Shown: piece after piece, positions 25,136 to 33,460 of the stretch
How the letters are laid out: each line of letters begins with the position of its first letter
Position numbering within the stretch: the first letter of the stretch is position 1
From: UBA4644 sp964541085
GTDB taxonomy: Bacteria; Bacillota; Clostridia; Oscillospirales; Butyricicoccaceae
Direction: 5' to 3'
NCBI GenBank assembly: GCA_964541085.1
Contig: CAZIPA010000012.1
Span: 1-53,579 of the forward strand
Length of the DNA stretch: 53,579 nt
Notes under the pieces: generated by a model
What the model was told of the DNA's origin: nothing
The model's input: only the letters and a program-made list of their open reading frames with translations
Database searches by the model: none
Made by a program: the position numbers and the translations under genes

Positions 25136-25174
25136 GAAAAAAGCTCCCGCCGCAGCATGACCTGCGATGGGAGC
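25136..25174 (-). terminator. Rho-independent terminator after ftsZ
   Basis: Outer stem GCTCCC / GGGAGC with an inner CGCAG / CTGCG pairing, followed by six T on the minus strand. It closes the dcw cluster. Confidence 0.82.
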
Positions 25175-25187
25175 CTGCATATGGTTT

Positions 25188-26423
25188 TCAGTTGTTTTTG
25201 CCCCGGAACATATTCAGAATGTCGTCAAAGGCATCCCGTTCCTTCTTTTTGCCGGTCTGGGGCTGGGCATCCTCCGCAGAGGCCCGGGACGCACCGGCAG
25301 GGGCTTTCCAGGTATCCGTCCGCATAAAGCTGGGGATATCCGCGCCGTTATCCCGGGGCGTTTCCGCCGGGGCGGCAGGCTGTTCTGCCGGGGCCGCTTC
25401 GCCCGCTTCCGCCGGTTCCTTCTTTTCCGCGGGAGGCGGCGTGACCGTATCCGTCATGCTGGGGGGCTGCTTGTCAAAGCCGGTAGCTACCACAGTGATG
25501 CGAATCTCATCATCCAGCGACTCATCCACCGCCGCACCGAAGATGATATGGGCATCGGGATGAGCAGCCTCCTGCACCATGGAAGCGGCCTGCTCCACCT
25601 CGTCCAGACCCATATCCGGAGAGCCGGTGATATTCAGCAGCACGCCCCGTGCGCCGGAAATGGAGGTTTCCAGCAGGGGACTTTCAATGGCCATCTTGGC
25701 GGCATCCACGGCCTTTTCCTTGCCGGAGGCCCGGCCAACGCCCATATGGGCAAAGCCCGCATTGCGCATGATGGTAGCCACATCGTTAAAGTCCAGATTG
25801 ATCATGCCCGGCACAGTCATCAGCTCGGAAATGCTCTGCACCGCCTGACGCAGCACATTGTCCGCCACCTCAAAGGCATTCTGGAAGGTGATCTTCTGAT
25901 CGGAGACCAGCTTCAGCCGCTCGTTGGGAATCACCACCAGAGCGTCCACCTGCTCCTTCAGCTCGATAATACCGGCGTTGGCGTGCTCCACCCGGATCTT
26001 GCCCTCAAACTTGAAGGGGCGGGTCACAACGCCCACCGTGAGGATGCCCATTTCCTTGGCCAGCTTGGCCACCACAGGAGCCGCGCCGGTACCGGTGCCG
26101 CCGCCCATACCGGCGGTGATGAACACCATGTTGGCGCCCTCCAGCATCTTGCGGATCTCATCCTCGCTCTCCTGCGCCGCCTTGCAGCCCACCTCGGGCT
26201 TTCCGCCGGCACCCAGACCATGGGTGAGCTTTTCACCGATTTGCAGCTTCATCGTAGCCGCGGAATAATTCAGGACCTGCTTGTCCGTGTTGATGGCGAT
26301 AAAGTCAATTCCCCGGACTCCCCCGGTAATCATCCGGTTAACGGCGTTTCCGCCGCCGCCGCCCACGCCTACGACGCGGATGGCCACGCTGGTGTCAGAA
26401 CCGTATTCAAACGCAAAACCCAT
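25188..26423 (-). CDS. ftsZ: Cell division GTPase FtsZ
   Basis: Tubulin homologue that forms the division ring. The 411 residues include the GTP-binding segment VGVGGGGGNAVNRM near 23-36 and the tubulin signature GGGTGTGAAP, followed by the T7-loop NLDFNDV. The conserved C-terminal peptide appears as DIPSFMR at about 362-368. It is not at the very end: a charged stretch and a second amphipathic segment, DAFDDILNMFRG, follow. This tail is longer than I expect. It is the last gene of the dcw cluster, 24 bp after ftsQ, with a terminator behind. ftsA is not adjacent. Confidence 0.97.
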   Translation of the reverse strand: MGFAFEYGSDTSVAIRVVGVGGGGGNAVNRMITGGVRGIDFIAINTDKQVLNYSAATMKLQIGEKLTHGLGAGGKPEVGCKAAQESEDEIRKMLEGANMVFITAGMGGGTGTGAAPVVAKLAKEMGILTVGVVTRPFKFEGKIRVEHANAGIIELKEQVDALVVIPNERLKLVSDQKITFQNAFEVADNVLRQAVQSISELMTVPGMINLDFNDVATIMRNAGFAHMGVGRASGKEKAVDAAKMAIESPLLETSISGARGVLLNITGSPDMGLDEVEQAASMVQEAAHPDAHIIFGAAVDESLDDEIRITVVATGFDKQPPSMTDTVTPPPAEKKEPAEAGEAAPAEQPAAPAETPRDNGADIPSFMRTDTWKAPAGASRASAEDAQPQTGKKKERDAFDDILNMFRGKNN

Positions 26424-26447
26424 GATAGATCCTCCAATATATCAACT

Positions 26448-27218
26448 TCAGTTATTTTTCGGAACAAACCGCGCCTTTTGCGGGTCGGAAAGGTCGATCT
26501 CGCCGGTAACATTCTGTCCCAGCTTTTCCTCCACGATCACATGGAGAAAGCGAAGCTTTTTTTCCAGCTCCTCCGTGGAGCCCAGCTTTACGGTAAAGCG
26601 CTCTGTATAGGTAAATCGAATATCATACTGCTGGGAAAAATCCATGGCCCCTATATCTTGCAGTATACCATCATCCTCCGCAGTATTCAATAACAAAATC
26701 ATGGGTTTTTTCGCATCTTCCTCAAAAATTTCAGCGAAAGCTCCCGCTTTGGGCTCCACAAGGGTCAGCCCGGTGATTTCCGTCAGACCGTTCCGCGGCG
26801 CGGAGGTCTGTCGTTCCAGCAGCTTGCCCTCCCGGTCTATGAGCCACCAGCCGCCCTCCCAGCGAATCGCTGCCGCCGGGACGCACTCTGTCACAATGAC
26901 CTCCACCGTATCCGGCAGTCTGCGGCGCACCTGAAGGCTGTCCAGATAGGGGCACTTTTCCCGCAGACGGCGCAGCACGGTATTTTTGTCAAATAGGATC
27001 AGATTGCCCCCCAGCTCCAGCCCGGTGGCCTCGGCCACCTGCTGCTGGGTATAGCGGGTATCGCCGGTGAGCCGAATCTGTCCAATCTTGAAAAAGATCG
27101 TCATGGCCGTAATCACTGCCGCCGCCGCGATGATGACGCACAGCAGCACCAGCAGCACCGGCGTTCCGCCGCGCCGCCTCCGGCGTTTTCTGTTTTTTCC
27201 GGCTTTTTTCTTTGCCAT
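26448..27218 (-). CDS. ftsQ: Cell division protein FtsQ/DivIB
   Basis: Bitopic divisome protein of 256 residues. A very basic cytoplasmic N-terminus (RKRRRRRGG at about 10-18) precedes one membrane helix (about 19-43), a POTRA domain (about 46-115, ending in VEVIVTE) and the FtsQ beta domain. It links early and late division proteins and stabilises FtsL and FtsB-type partners. It is placed between murA2 and ftsZ, as in many Firmicutes. Confidence 0.92.
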   Translation of the reverse strand: MAKKKAGKNRKRRRRRGGTPVLLVLLCVIIAAAAVITAMTIFFKIGQIRLTGDTRYTQQQVAEATGLELGGNLILFDKNTVLRRLREKCPYLDSLQVRRRLPDTVEVIVTECVPAAAIRWEGGWWLIDREGKLLERQTSAPRNGLTEITGLTLVEPKAGAFAEIFEEDAKKPMILLLNTAEDDGILQDIGAMDFSQQYDIRFTYTERFTVKLGSTEELEKKLRFLHVIVEEKLGQNVTGEIDLSDPQKARFVPKNN

Positions 27219-27249
27219 GGGGGATGCTCCTTTTGGACTTCCTGAACTT

Positions 27250-28506
27250 TCAGGGCTCCTCTTCCCGACGGATGTGGCCGCCCAGTGCGGTCAGCTTTTC
27301 CGTAAGATGCTCATAGCCCCGGTCAATATGCTGAATCTCTTCAATGCGGCTTTCGCCCCGGGCCGCCAGCGCGGCAATCACCAGCGCCGCCCCGCCCCGG
27401 AGATCGGTGCATCGTACTGCGGCACCGTGCAGCTCGGCACCCGTTACCAGCGCCGTGCGTCCGCTGACCTGAATCTCCGCGCCCATGCGGGCCAGCTCGG
27501 ACACATGACGGTAGCGATTTTCAAAAATGGTTTCCAGAAATACGGAATTGCCCCTTCCGGTACACAGGGCCGCCATCAGCGGTGCCTGGGCATCCGTGGG
27601 AAAGCCGGGATAGGGCATGGTGCGCACCTGCCGCACACCGCCCAGCCGTTCCGGGGCCAGCAGCGTAATGCTCCTGCCTGCCGTGCGGATTACACAGCCC
27701 GCCTCCGTCAGACACTGGAGCACCGTCCCCACCTGCTCCGGCTGGGCTTCCGTCAGCGTCACCTCTCCGCCGCAGGCCGCAGCCGCACAGAGATAGGTGG
27801 CCGTTTCGATGCGATCCGGCAGAACGGTATGCTCCGTGTCCCGTCTGGGCATTCCGCCGGAGACGGTAATGACGCTTTCTCCGCTGCCGGAAATCTCCGC
27901 CCCGGTCTTTTGGAGAAATGCCTGCAAATCGGCAATTTCCGGCTCTCTTGCCGCATTGATGATGCGGGTCACGCCGGAACAGGCACAGGCGGTCAGCATG
28001 GCATTTTCCGTGGCTCCCACGCTGGGAAAGCTCAGGATGATATCTCTGCCCCGCAGATCGTCCGCCTGACAGAAAATATCGCCGCCCTCCTCCCGGATCA
28101 CCGCCCCCAGCCGCCGCAGGGCCGCCAGATGCAGATCAATGGGCCGCTGGCCGATTTCACAGCCGCCGGGCAGACTCAGCTGCGCCCGGCCGAACCGTGC
28201 CAGAATCGGCCCCAGAAAAATCACGGAGGAACGCATTTCCCGCATCAGCCGATGGGGCACATCCCACCGGTTTGCGCAGGAGGAATCCACCAGAATATCG
28301 CTCCCCTGCCGCCGGGCCGTGCAGCCCAGATGCTCCAGAATCTTCAGTGCGGAACGCACATCCCGCAAATCGGGACAATTATGTAACAGCGTTTTGCCGC
28401 CGGTGAGCAGGGTAGCCGCCAGAATGGGCAGGACACTGTTTTTCGCGCCGCTGACGGAAATGCTGCCCCGCAGGGGACTGCCGCCCCGGATTTGATAATA
28501 CTGCAT
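27250..28506 (-). CDS. murA: UDP-N-acetylglucosamine 1-carboxyvinyltransferase (second copy)
   Basis: Second MurA of the window, 418 residues, inside the dcw cluster. It has SGAKN at 20-24, catalytic Cys116 in LPGGCEIGQRPID, and PGFPTDAQAP. ATG at 28506 is chosen for its AGGAG site; an upstream extension is less likely. Low-GC Gram-positives commonly have two murA genes that partly back each other up. This copy sits between murG and ftsQ and is probably expressed with division genes; the other lies in the wal operon. Both seem catalytically intact. Confidence 0.95.
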   Translation of the reverse strand: MQYYQIRGGSPLRGSISVSGAKNSVLPILAATLLTGGKTLLHNCPDLRDVRSALKILEHLGCTARRQGSDILVDSSCANRWDVPHRLMREMRSSVIFLGPILARFGRAQLSLPGGCEIGQRPIDLHLAALRRLGAVIREEGGDIFCQADDLRGRDIILSFPSVGATENAMLTACACSGVTRIINAAREPEIADLQAFLQKTGAEISGSGESVITVSGGMPRRDTEHTVLPDRIETATYLCAAAACGGEVTLTEAQPEQVGTVLQCLTEAGCVIRTAGRSITLLAPERLGGVRQVRTMPYPGFPTDAQAPLMAALCTGRGNSVFLETIFENRYRHVSELARMGAEIQVSGRTALVTGAELHGAAVRCTDLRGGAALVIAALAARGESRIEEIQHIDRGYEHLTEKLTALGGHIRREEEP

Positions 28507-28564
28507 ATCAGGACTCCTCTCTGCTTCGATCACAATCCATGCTATGCACCCGATGGTTTTCCGG

Positions 28565-29665
28565 TTACAGCGCCTTCAGCGTCTCATAAATGTGGGGGAG
28601 AACATCCTTTTGTGCCTTTCGCGCGGCGCATTCTCCCATTTGCTTCAGGGTCTCCGGGGCCCGCAGCAGCTGCCACGCCGTATCATACAGCAGCTCCGGT
28701 GTGGCCTCCTTTTCGGTGATGACCTTCACCGCACCGGCAGCCTCCAGAATGCGGGCATTCTTTTCCTGATGATTTTCCGCCACATAGGGAGAGGGCACCA
28801 CAATGGCAGGCGCTCCTGCCGCGCACAGCTCGGCCAGCGTTCCCCCCGCCCGGCACAGGATCAGATCGGCCTTTGCCATCACCCGATCCATGTCGTACAG
28901 ATAATCCGTCAGGCGGAAATTGCCCGCATCCACCGGCACGCCCTCCCGGGTGAGGGCCTCCTTCATCCAGCCATAATGCGACGCGCCGCTGACCTGCAGC
29001 AGATTGAACTGCCGCTTTTCCGTCACCATCAGCGCCGTCTGCACCATCTTCTGATTCATATATTCCGCACCGACGCTGCCCCAGAAGCACACCAGCGTAG
29101 GCAGATCGTTGTCAAACAGCTTTGCATATTCCCGCTCCCGGCAATGGACGATCTCATCCCGCACAGGAGAGCCGGTGAGCACCACCCGTCTGGCCCCGGG
29201 CAGCAGGGCCGCGGTTTCCTCATAGGCGATCATGGTACAGTCCACCTTTTTGGACAGCTGCTTTGTGGCGATGCCCGGCGTGGCATTTACCTCCAGCACC
29301 GCACTTTTCACGCCCAGCTGTGCCGCCGCCCGCACCATGGGAAAGCTGGCATAGCCGCCGGTACCCATGACCACATCGGGCTTCAGCTCCCGCAAAATCG
29401 CCCGGCATTTCCGGGTAGCCTGCTCCATATCCCGCAGCGCCAGCACATCCTGCTTCAGCGCCGCCAGACTTTTTCCCCGGGCAAGGCCCTTCAGGGGAAA
29501 GGTATAGATGGGATAGCCCGCCTTTTGGGCAAGACGCTCCTCAATGCCGCCACGGTTGCCGGAAAGCCACACCTGACTTTCCTCCCGGGCGCAGATATAA
29601 TTTGCCACCGCCAGCGCGGGATTTACATGGCCGGCCGTGCCGCCGCCCGCAAATACGATTTTCAT
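28565..29665 (-). CDS. murG: Lipid II synthase MurG (UDP-GlcNAc transferase)
   Basis: Peripheral membrane glycosyltransferase of the GT28 family that adds GlcNAc to lipid I, giving lipid II. The 366 residues start with the loop GGGTAGHVNPALA (7-19) and include the GTGGYASFP acceptor region and a C-terminal donor-site segment CRAGGTLAEL. It is positioned after ftsW in the dcw cluster, 19 bp downstream. Confidence 0.96.
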   Translation of the reverse strand: MKIVFAGGGTAGHVNPALAVANYICAREESQVWLSGNRGGIEERLAQKAGYPIYTFPLKGLARGKSLAALKQDVLALRDMEQATRKCRAILRELKPDVVMGTGGYASFPMVRAAAQLGVKSAVLEVNATPGIATKQLSKKVDCTMIAYEETAALLPGARRVVLTGSPVRDEIVHCREREYAKLFDNDLPTLVCFWGSVGAEYMNQKMVQTALMVTEKRQFNLLQVSGASHYGWMKEALTREGVPVDAGNFRLTDYLYDMDRVMAKADLILCRAGGTLAELCAAGAPAIVVPSPYVAENHQEKNARILEAAGAVKVITEKEATPELLYDTAWQLLRAPETLKQMGECAARKAQKDVLPHIYETLKAL

Positions 29666-29684
29666 GGTTGTCTCCTCCCTTTTC

Positions 29685-30899
29685 TCAGGAATCCACCGGC
29701 ATATCCTTCGAGATTTTCAGCAAAATTCCCAGCTCTCCCAGCTGAAACAGCAGCGATGTGCCGCCATAGCTGAACAGGGGCAGGGATGCGCCGGTAACCG
29801 GCAGCAGTCCGCTGACCACGCACAGATTCAAAATGGTCTGGATGGCAAACTGGGTGGTAATGCCCGCCGCCAGCAGCGTTCCGAACTTATCCGAGGCGTG
29901 CAGGGCGATATGATAGCCCCGCCAGATCAGCAGCGCAAACAGCACGATCAGCAAAAGCGCACCCACAAAGCCCATCTCCTCGCACCAGACGGAGAAGATG
30001 AAATCATTGGCGGGCTCCGGCAGATACAGGTGCTTTTGCCGGCTCTGGCCCAGACCCAGACCCCAGAAGCCGCCGCTGCCGATGGCGATCTGGCTCTGCG
30101 CACCCTGCCAGCCCTTGCCCCGATAATCGCTGAAGGGATCCAGCCAGACCCGGATGCGGGTCATGGCGTATTCATTGCTGAGGATATACCACACACCGGC
30201 CGCGCCGACACCCACGCCGCCCAGCACAAACCAGAGGATATTGGCTCCGCCTATGAACATAATCAGCATTCCGATGGCGGCAATAATCGCCGTGCCGGAC
30301 AGATGCTTTTCCCAGTAAAGCTCCAGAGCAAAAATGCCGATAATTCCCATAAAGGGCAGAATGCCATAGCGCAGGGTGTGCATTTTCTTTTTGCCCAGAA
30401 GACAGGCCATGCTGGAAAAGCTCACAATTACGGCGAACTTGGCCAGCTCCGAGGGCTGAAACTGCGGAAGACCGCCCACCTGAATCCAGCGGGTAGCATC
30501 GTTGACCGTCTTCCAGAGGTTTTTGATGCCGGGGATTTTAATGGTGGCCATCAGCAATATGGCAAGCAGCAGCAGCGGAATGGCAGCATAATGCAGCTTG
30601 CGATAGTCAAACTCCGACAGGGCCACAGCAAGCATAACCGCCACGCCCGCCAGCGCAAACATTCCCTGTCTTCTGATGTAATAGATGGGGCTGTAGTCGG
30701 AGCTTCGGGATTCACTGGCCGTGGCATAGCTGGCGGAAAACAGGCAGACCAGACCGATTGCCAGCAGCAGCAGAATCAGCAGCAGCATGGGCTGGTCGAT
30801 TTTTCCGCTGCGCTCCAGCGGCTCCGGCGTCTCCTGCACCGGCTTTTTCCGGGGCGCAGGGCGCGGCTTTCGTTCTTTTTTCACAGCAGATTCCGACAC
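29685..30899 (-). CDS. ftsW: FtsW/SpoVE-type lipid II polymerase (SEDS family)
   Basis: Multi-pass SEDS glycosyltransferase that polymerises septal peptidoglycan with its cognate class B PBP, probably the SpoVD-like protein upstream. About ten hydrophobic segments follow a basic, proline-rich N-terminal tail. Conserved stretches QPSELAKF and, near the C-terminus, PLFSYGGTS are visible. GTG at 30899 is chosen because GGGAGG lies 8 bases upstream; the longer frame would start with TTG inside that site. 404 residues. Confidence 0.93.
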   Translation of the reverse strand: MSESAVKKERKPRPAPRKKPVQETPEPLERSGKIDQPMLLLILLLLAIGLVCLFSASYATASESRSSDYSPIYYIRRQGMFALAGVAVMLAVALSEFDYRKLHYAAIPLLLLAILLMATIKIPGIKNLWKTVNDATRWIQVGGLPQFQPSELAKFAVIVSFSSMACLLGKKKMHTLRYGILPFMGIIGIFALELYWEKHLSGTAIIAAIGMLIMFIGGANILWFVLGGVGVGAAGVWYILSNEYAMTRIRVWLDPFSDYRGKGWQGAQSQIAIGSGGFWGLGLGQSRQKHLYLPEPANDFIFSVWCEEMGFVGALLLIVLFALLIWRGYHIALHASDKFGTLLAAGITTQFAIQTILNLCVVSGLLPVTGASLPLFSYGGTSLLFQLGELGILLKISKDMPVDS

Positions 30900-30941
30900 G
30901 GTCTGCACCTCCCGCAAAATGATTTTTTATAAAAGGGTTCT

Positions 30942-31907
30942 TCAGGCCAGCAGCGACAGCCCGCAGCATACCAGCGTAAGAAGATCCGCTGCAATGACGA
31001 TCTTCCATTCACTCCAGCCGCAAAGCTCCAGATGATGATGGAAGGGGGCCATCTTGAAAAACCGCTTGCCGTGGGTGAGCTTGAAATAGCCCACCTGAAT
31101 GATATCCGACAGTGTTTCCAGAATATAGACGATTCCCACCGGGATCAGCACCAGCGGCATATCATAGGCAAAGGCCATGGCGCACACCGCACCGCCCAGA
31201 AACAGCGAACCGGTATCGCCCATAAACACCTTTGCCGGATGCCTGTTGAACAGGAAAAAGCCCAGCAGTCCTCCCGCCAGCGCCAGGGCAAAGGCTGCGC
31301 CCAGATTGTTTTCCCGCAGCAGCACCACCGCAAAGAATACCGATACGATCAGCGTCACGGAGGAGCACAGACCGTCGATGCCGTCGGTGAGATTCACCGC
31401 ATTGTCCGCACCGATGATGATGAACACGCCGAGAATCAGATATACCGCCCAGGGCAGCTTCCAGGTCACGCCGAAAAAGGGGATGTAGAAGTCGGGGGTC
31501 AGATAGCCCATCACCCGCATCACCACCAGAAACAGCACCGCAGCCGCAATTTGCAGCAGCAGCTTTTGCCGGGCAGTGAGACCCTGATTCTGCTTCTTTT
31601 TGATTTTGGTCCAGTCATCCACAAAGCCCACTGCCGCAAAAATCAGGCTCAGGCCCAGCATCACCAGCGGACGGAAATCCTGCTGGATCACCATCCGGGG
31701 CAGGCAGGTCAGCACCGCCAGACCCATGGCCAGAATGAAAATCACGCCGCCCATGGTGGGGGTGTTCTGCTTGGCCCTGTGCCAGGTGGGGCCGTCCTCC
31801 AGAATCTTCTGTCCGAAGCGCAGCTCCCGGAGCTTTTCAATGATGGCCGGTGCCAGCAGCACCGCAATGATAAAGGCCACGCCGGCCGTCTGAAGAATGT
31901 ACAGCAT
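30942..31907 (-). CDS. mraY: Phospho-N-acetylmuramoyl-pentapeptide transferase MraY
   Basis: Integral membrane enzyme that transfers phospho-MurNAc-pentapeptide to undecaprenyl phosphate, making lipid I. The 321 residues contain about ten membrane segments and the active-site landmarks DDWTKI (about 91-96), NLTDGIDGL (about 170) and HHHLELCGWSE near the C-terminus. ATG at 31907 follows GGAG. It lies between murE and ftsW; murF and murD, often its neighbours, are absent. Confidence 0.96.
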   Translation of the reverse strand: MLYILQTAGVAFIIAVLLAPAIIEKLRELRFGQKILEDGPTWHRAKQNTPTMGGVIFILAMGLAVLTCLPRMVIQQDFRPLVMLGLSLIFAAVGFVDDWTKIKKKQNQGLTARQKLLLQIAAAVLFLVVMRVMGYLTPDFYIPFFGVTWKLPWAVYLILGVFIIIGADNAVNLTDGIDGLCSSVTLIVSVFFAVVLLRENNLGAAFALALAGGLLGFFLFNRHPAKVFMGDTGSLFLGGAVCAMAFAYDMPLVLIPVGIVYILETLSDIIQVGYFKLTHGKRFFKMAPFHHHLELCGWSEWKIVIAADLLTLVCCGLSLLA

Positions 31908-31949
31908 ATCTCTCTTCTCCTTGCTTAAACTTCCCGGCCCATGCCGTCC

Positions 31950-33407
31950 TTATCGTGTGCAGTCCTCCAGCGCGCGGCGAACCTCTTCCCGCTCGTCCAG
32001 AGGATGCTTCACACCCTGAATCTCCTGATAGGTCTCCTGGCCCTTGCCCATGAGCACGATGATATCGTCCTTCCGGGCATTTTTGATACACCAGGCAATG
32101 GCCTCCCGCCGGTCGGGAATCACCCGATACCGCCGCTTTGCCGTCATGCCCCGGAGAATGTCTTCGATGATGGCCTCCGGGTCTTCGCTGCGGGGATTGT
32201 CGGAGGTGACAATACACAGATCGCACAGCTCGCCGGCGATGCGTCCCATCAGGGGGCGCTTGGTTTTATCCCGGTCGCCTCCCGCGCCGAACAGTCCGAT
32301 CACCCGGCCTCTGGCATAGCCCCGCACGGTTTTCAGAATGTTTTCCATGCTGTCCGGCGTGTGGGAATAGTCGATCATCACGGTAAAATCCCGGCCTGTG
32401 GGCACGATCTCCGCCCGGCCGCAGATGCCCTCCGCCGATTGCAGCGCCTCGGTGCTCTCTGCCAGCGTCAGCCCCAGCGCCATACAGCAGCCGATGGCCG
32501 TCAGGCCATTATACACGGAGAACATTCCCGGTATCCGCAGACGCATCCGGGCAATGTCGCTGCCCTGCACCAGCACTGCCTGCACACCGTCCGGCAGCAG
32601 ACGCACATCCTTTGCCATCAGGCTCACGCCCGACCGCTTTGCCGAAAAGCACAGGACGGGGCAGGACGCAGCTTCCTCCAGCCGCCGTCCCCAGCTGTCG
32701 TCCCCGTTGATGACAGCGGTATCGCAGTGCTGAAACAGCGTGGCCTTGGCCTGAAAATAATGCTCCATATCCTGATGAAAATCCAGATGATCCTGGGTCA
32801 GATTGGTAAAGGCTGCCGCCGCAAAATGCAGTCCGTACACCCGCTCCAGCACCAGACTGTGGGAGGATACCTCCATCACCGCATATTCGCATCCGGCCTT
32901 TACCATATCCCGCAGCAGGGCAAACAGCTCCGGGGCCTCCGGCGTGGTGCGTTCCGCCGGGCGCAGCTCTCCGCCGACGATGCTGCCGTTGGTGCCGATC
33001 AGACCGCAGGAATGTCCCCGCTGCTCCAGAATATGCCGGATGAGATAGGTGGTGGTGGTTTTTCCGTTGGTTCCGGTAATGCCGATCAGCTTCAGCTGCC
33101 GCTCCGGATGCTCATACCATTCCGCCGCCAGCTGTGCCAGTGCCCGGCGGGTGTCCGGTGTCAGGATAACGGTCACCTGCTCCGGCACCGGCTCCTCTGG
33201 CAGATGCTCTGCCACCACGGCACAGGCCCCCTGCCGGATGGCCTGATGAATATATCGGTGCCCGTCACTCTGAAAGCCGCAGATGGCCACAAAGAGGCTT
33301 CCGGGCTCTGCCTTCCGGGAATCGAAGCAGATGCCGGTAATGTCTCTCTCCGGCCCTCCGCACAAATCTCCACCGTTCACATCCCGCAAAAGCCGGGACA
33401 GTTTCAT
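31950..33407 (-). CDS. murE: UDP-MurNAc-tripeptide synthetase MurE, diaminopimelate type
   Basis: ATP-dependent ligase adding the third residue of the stem peptide. The 485 residues have GITGTNGKTTTTYLI for ATP binding and the DNPR motif (DNPRSEDP) that contacts meso-diaminopimelate, so the organism probably has DAP-type peptidoglycan. ATG at 33407 follows AAAGGAG. It is preceded by the SpoVD-like PBP and followed by mraY. Confidence 0.95.
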   Translation of the reverse strand: MKLSRLLRDVNGGDLCGGPERDITGICFDSRKAEPGSLFVAICGFQSDGHRYIHQAIRQGACAVVAEHLPEEPVPEQVTVILTPDTRRALAQLAAEWYEHPERQLKLIGITGTNGKTTTTYLIRHILEQRGHSCGLIGTNGSIVGGELRPAERTTPEAPELFALLRDMVKAGCEYAVMEVSSHSLVLERVYGLHFAAAAFTNLTQDHLDFHQDMEHYFQAKATLFQHCDTAVINGDDSWGRRLEEAASCPVLCFSAKRSGVSLMAKDVRLLPDGVQAVLVQGSDIARMRLRIPGMFSVYNGLTAIGCCMALGLTLAESTEALQSAEGICGRAEIVPTGRDFTVMIDYSHTPDSMENILKTVRGYARGRVIGLFGAGGDRDKTKRPLMGRIAGELCDLCIVTSDNPRSEDPEAIIEDILRGMTAKRRYRVIPDRREAIAWCIKNARKDDIIVLMGKGQETYQEIQGVKHPLDEREEVRRALEDCTR

Positions 33408-33460
33408 AGATTTCAGCTCCTTTGATTCCTGTGGAGCGGCCTTCCGCTCCGGGGTTTTGA

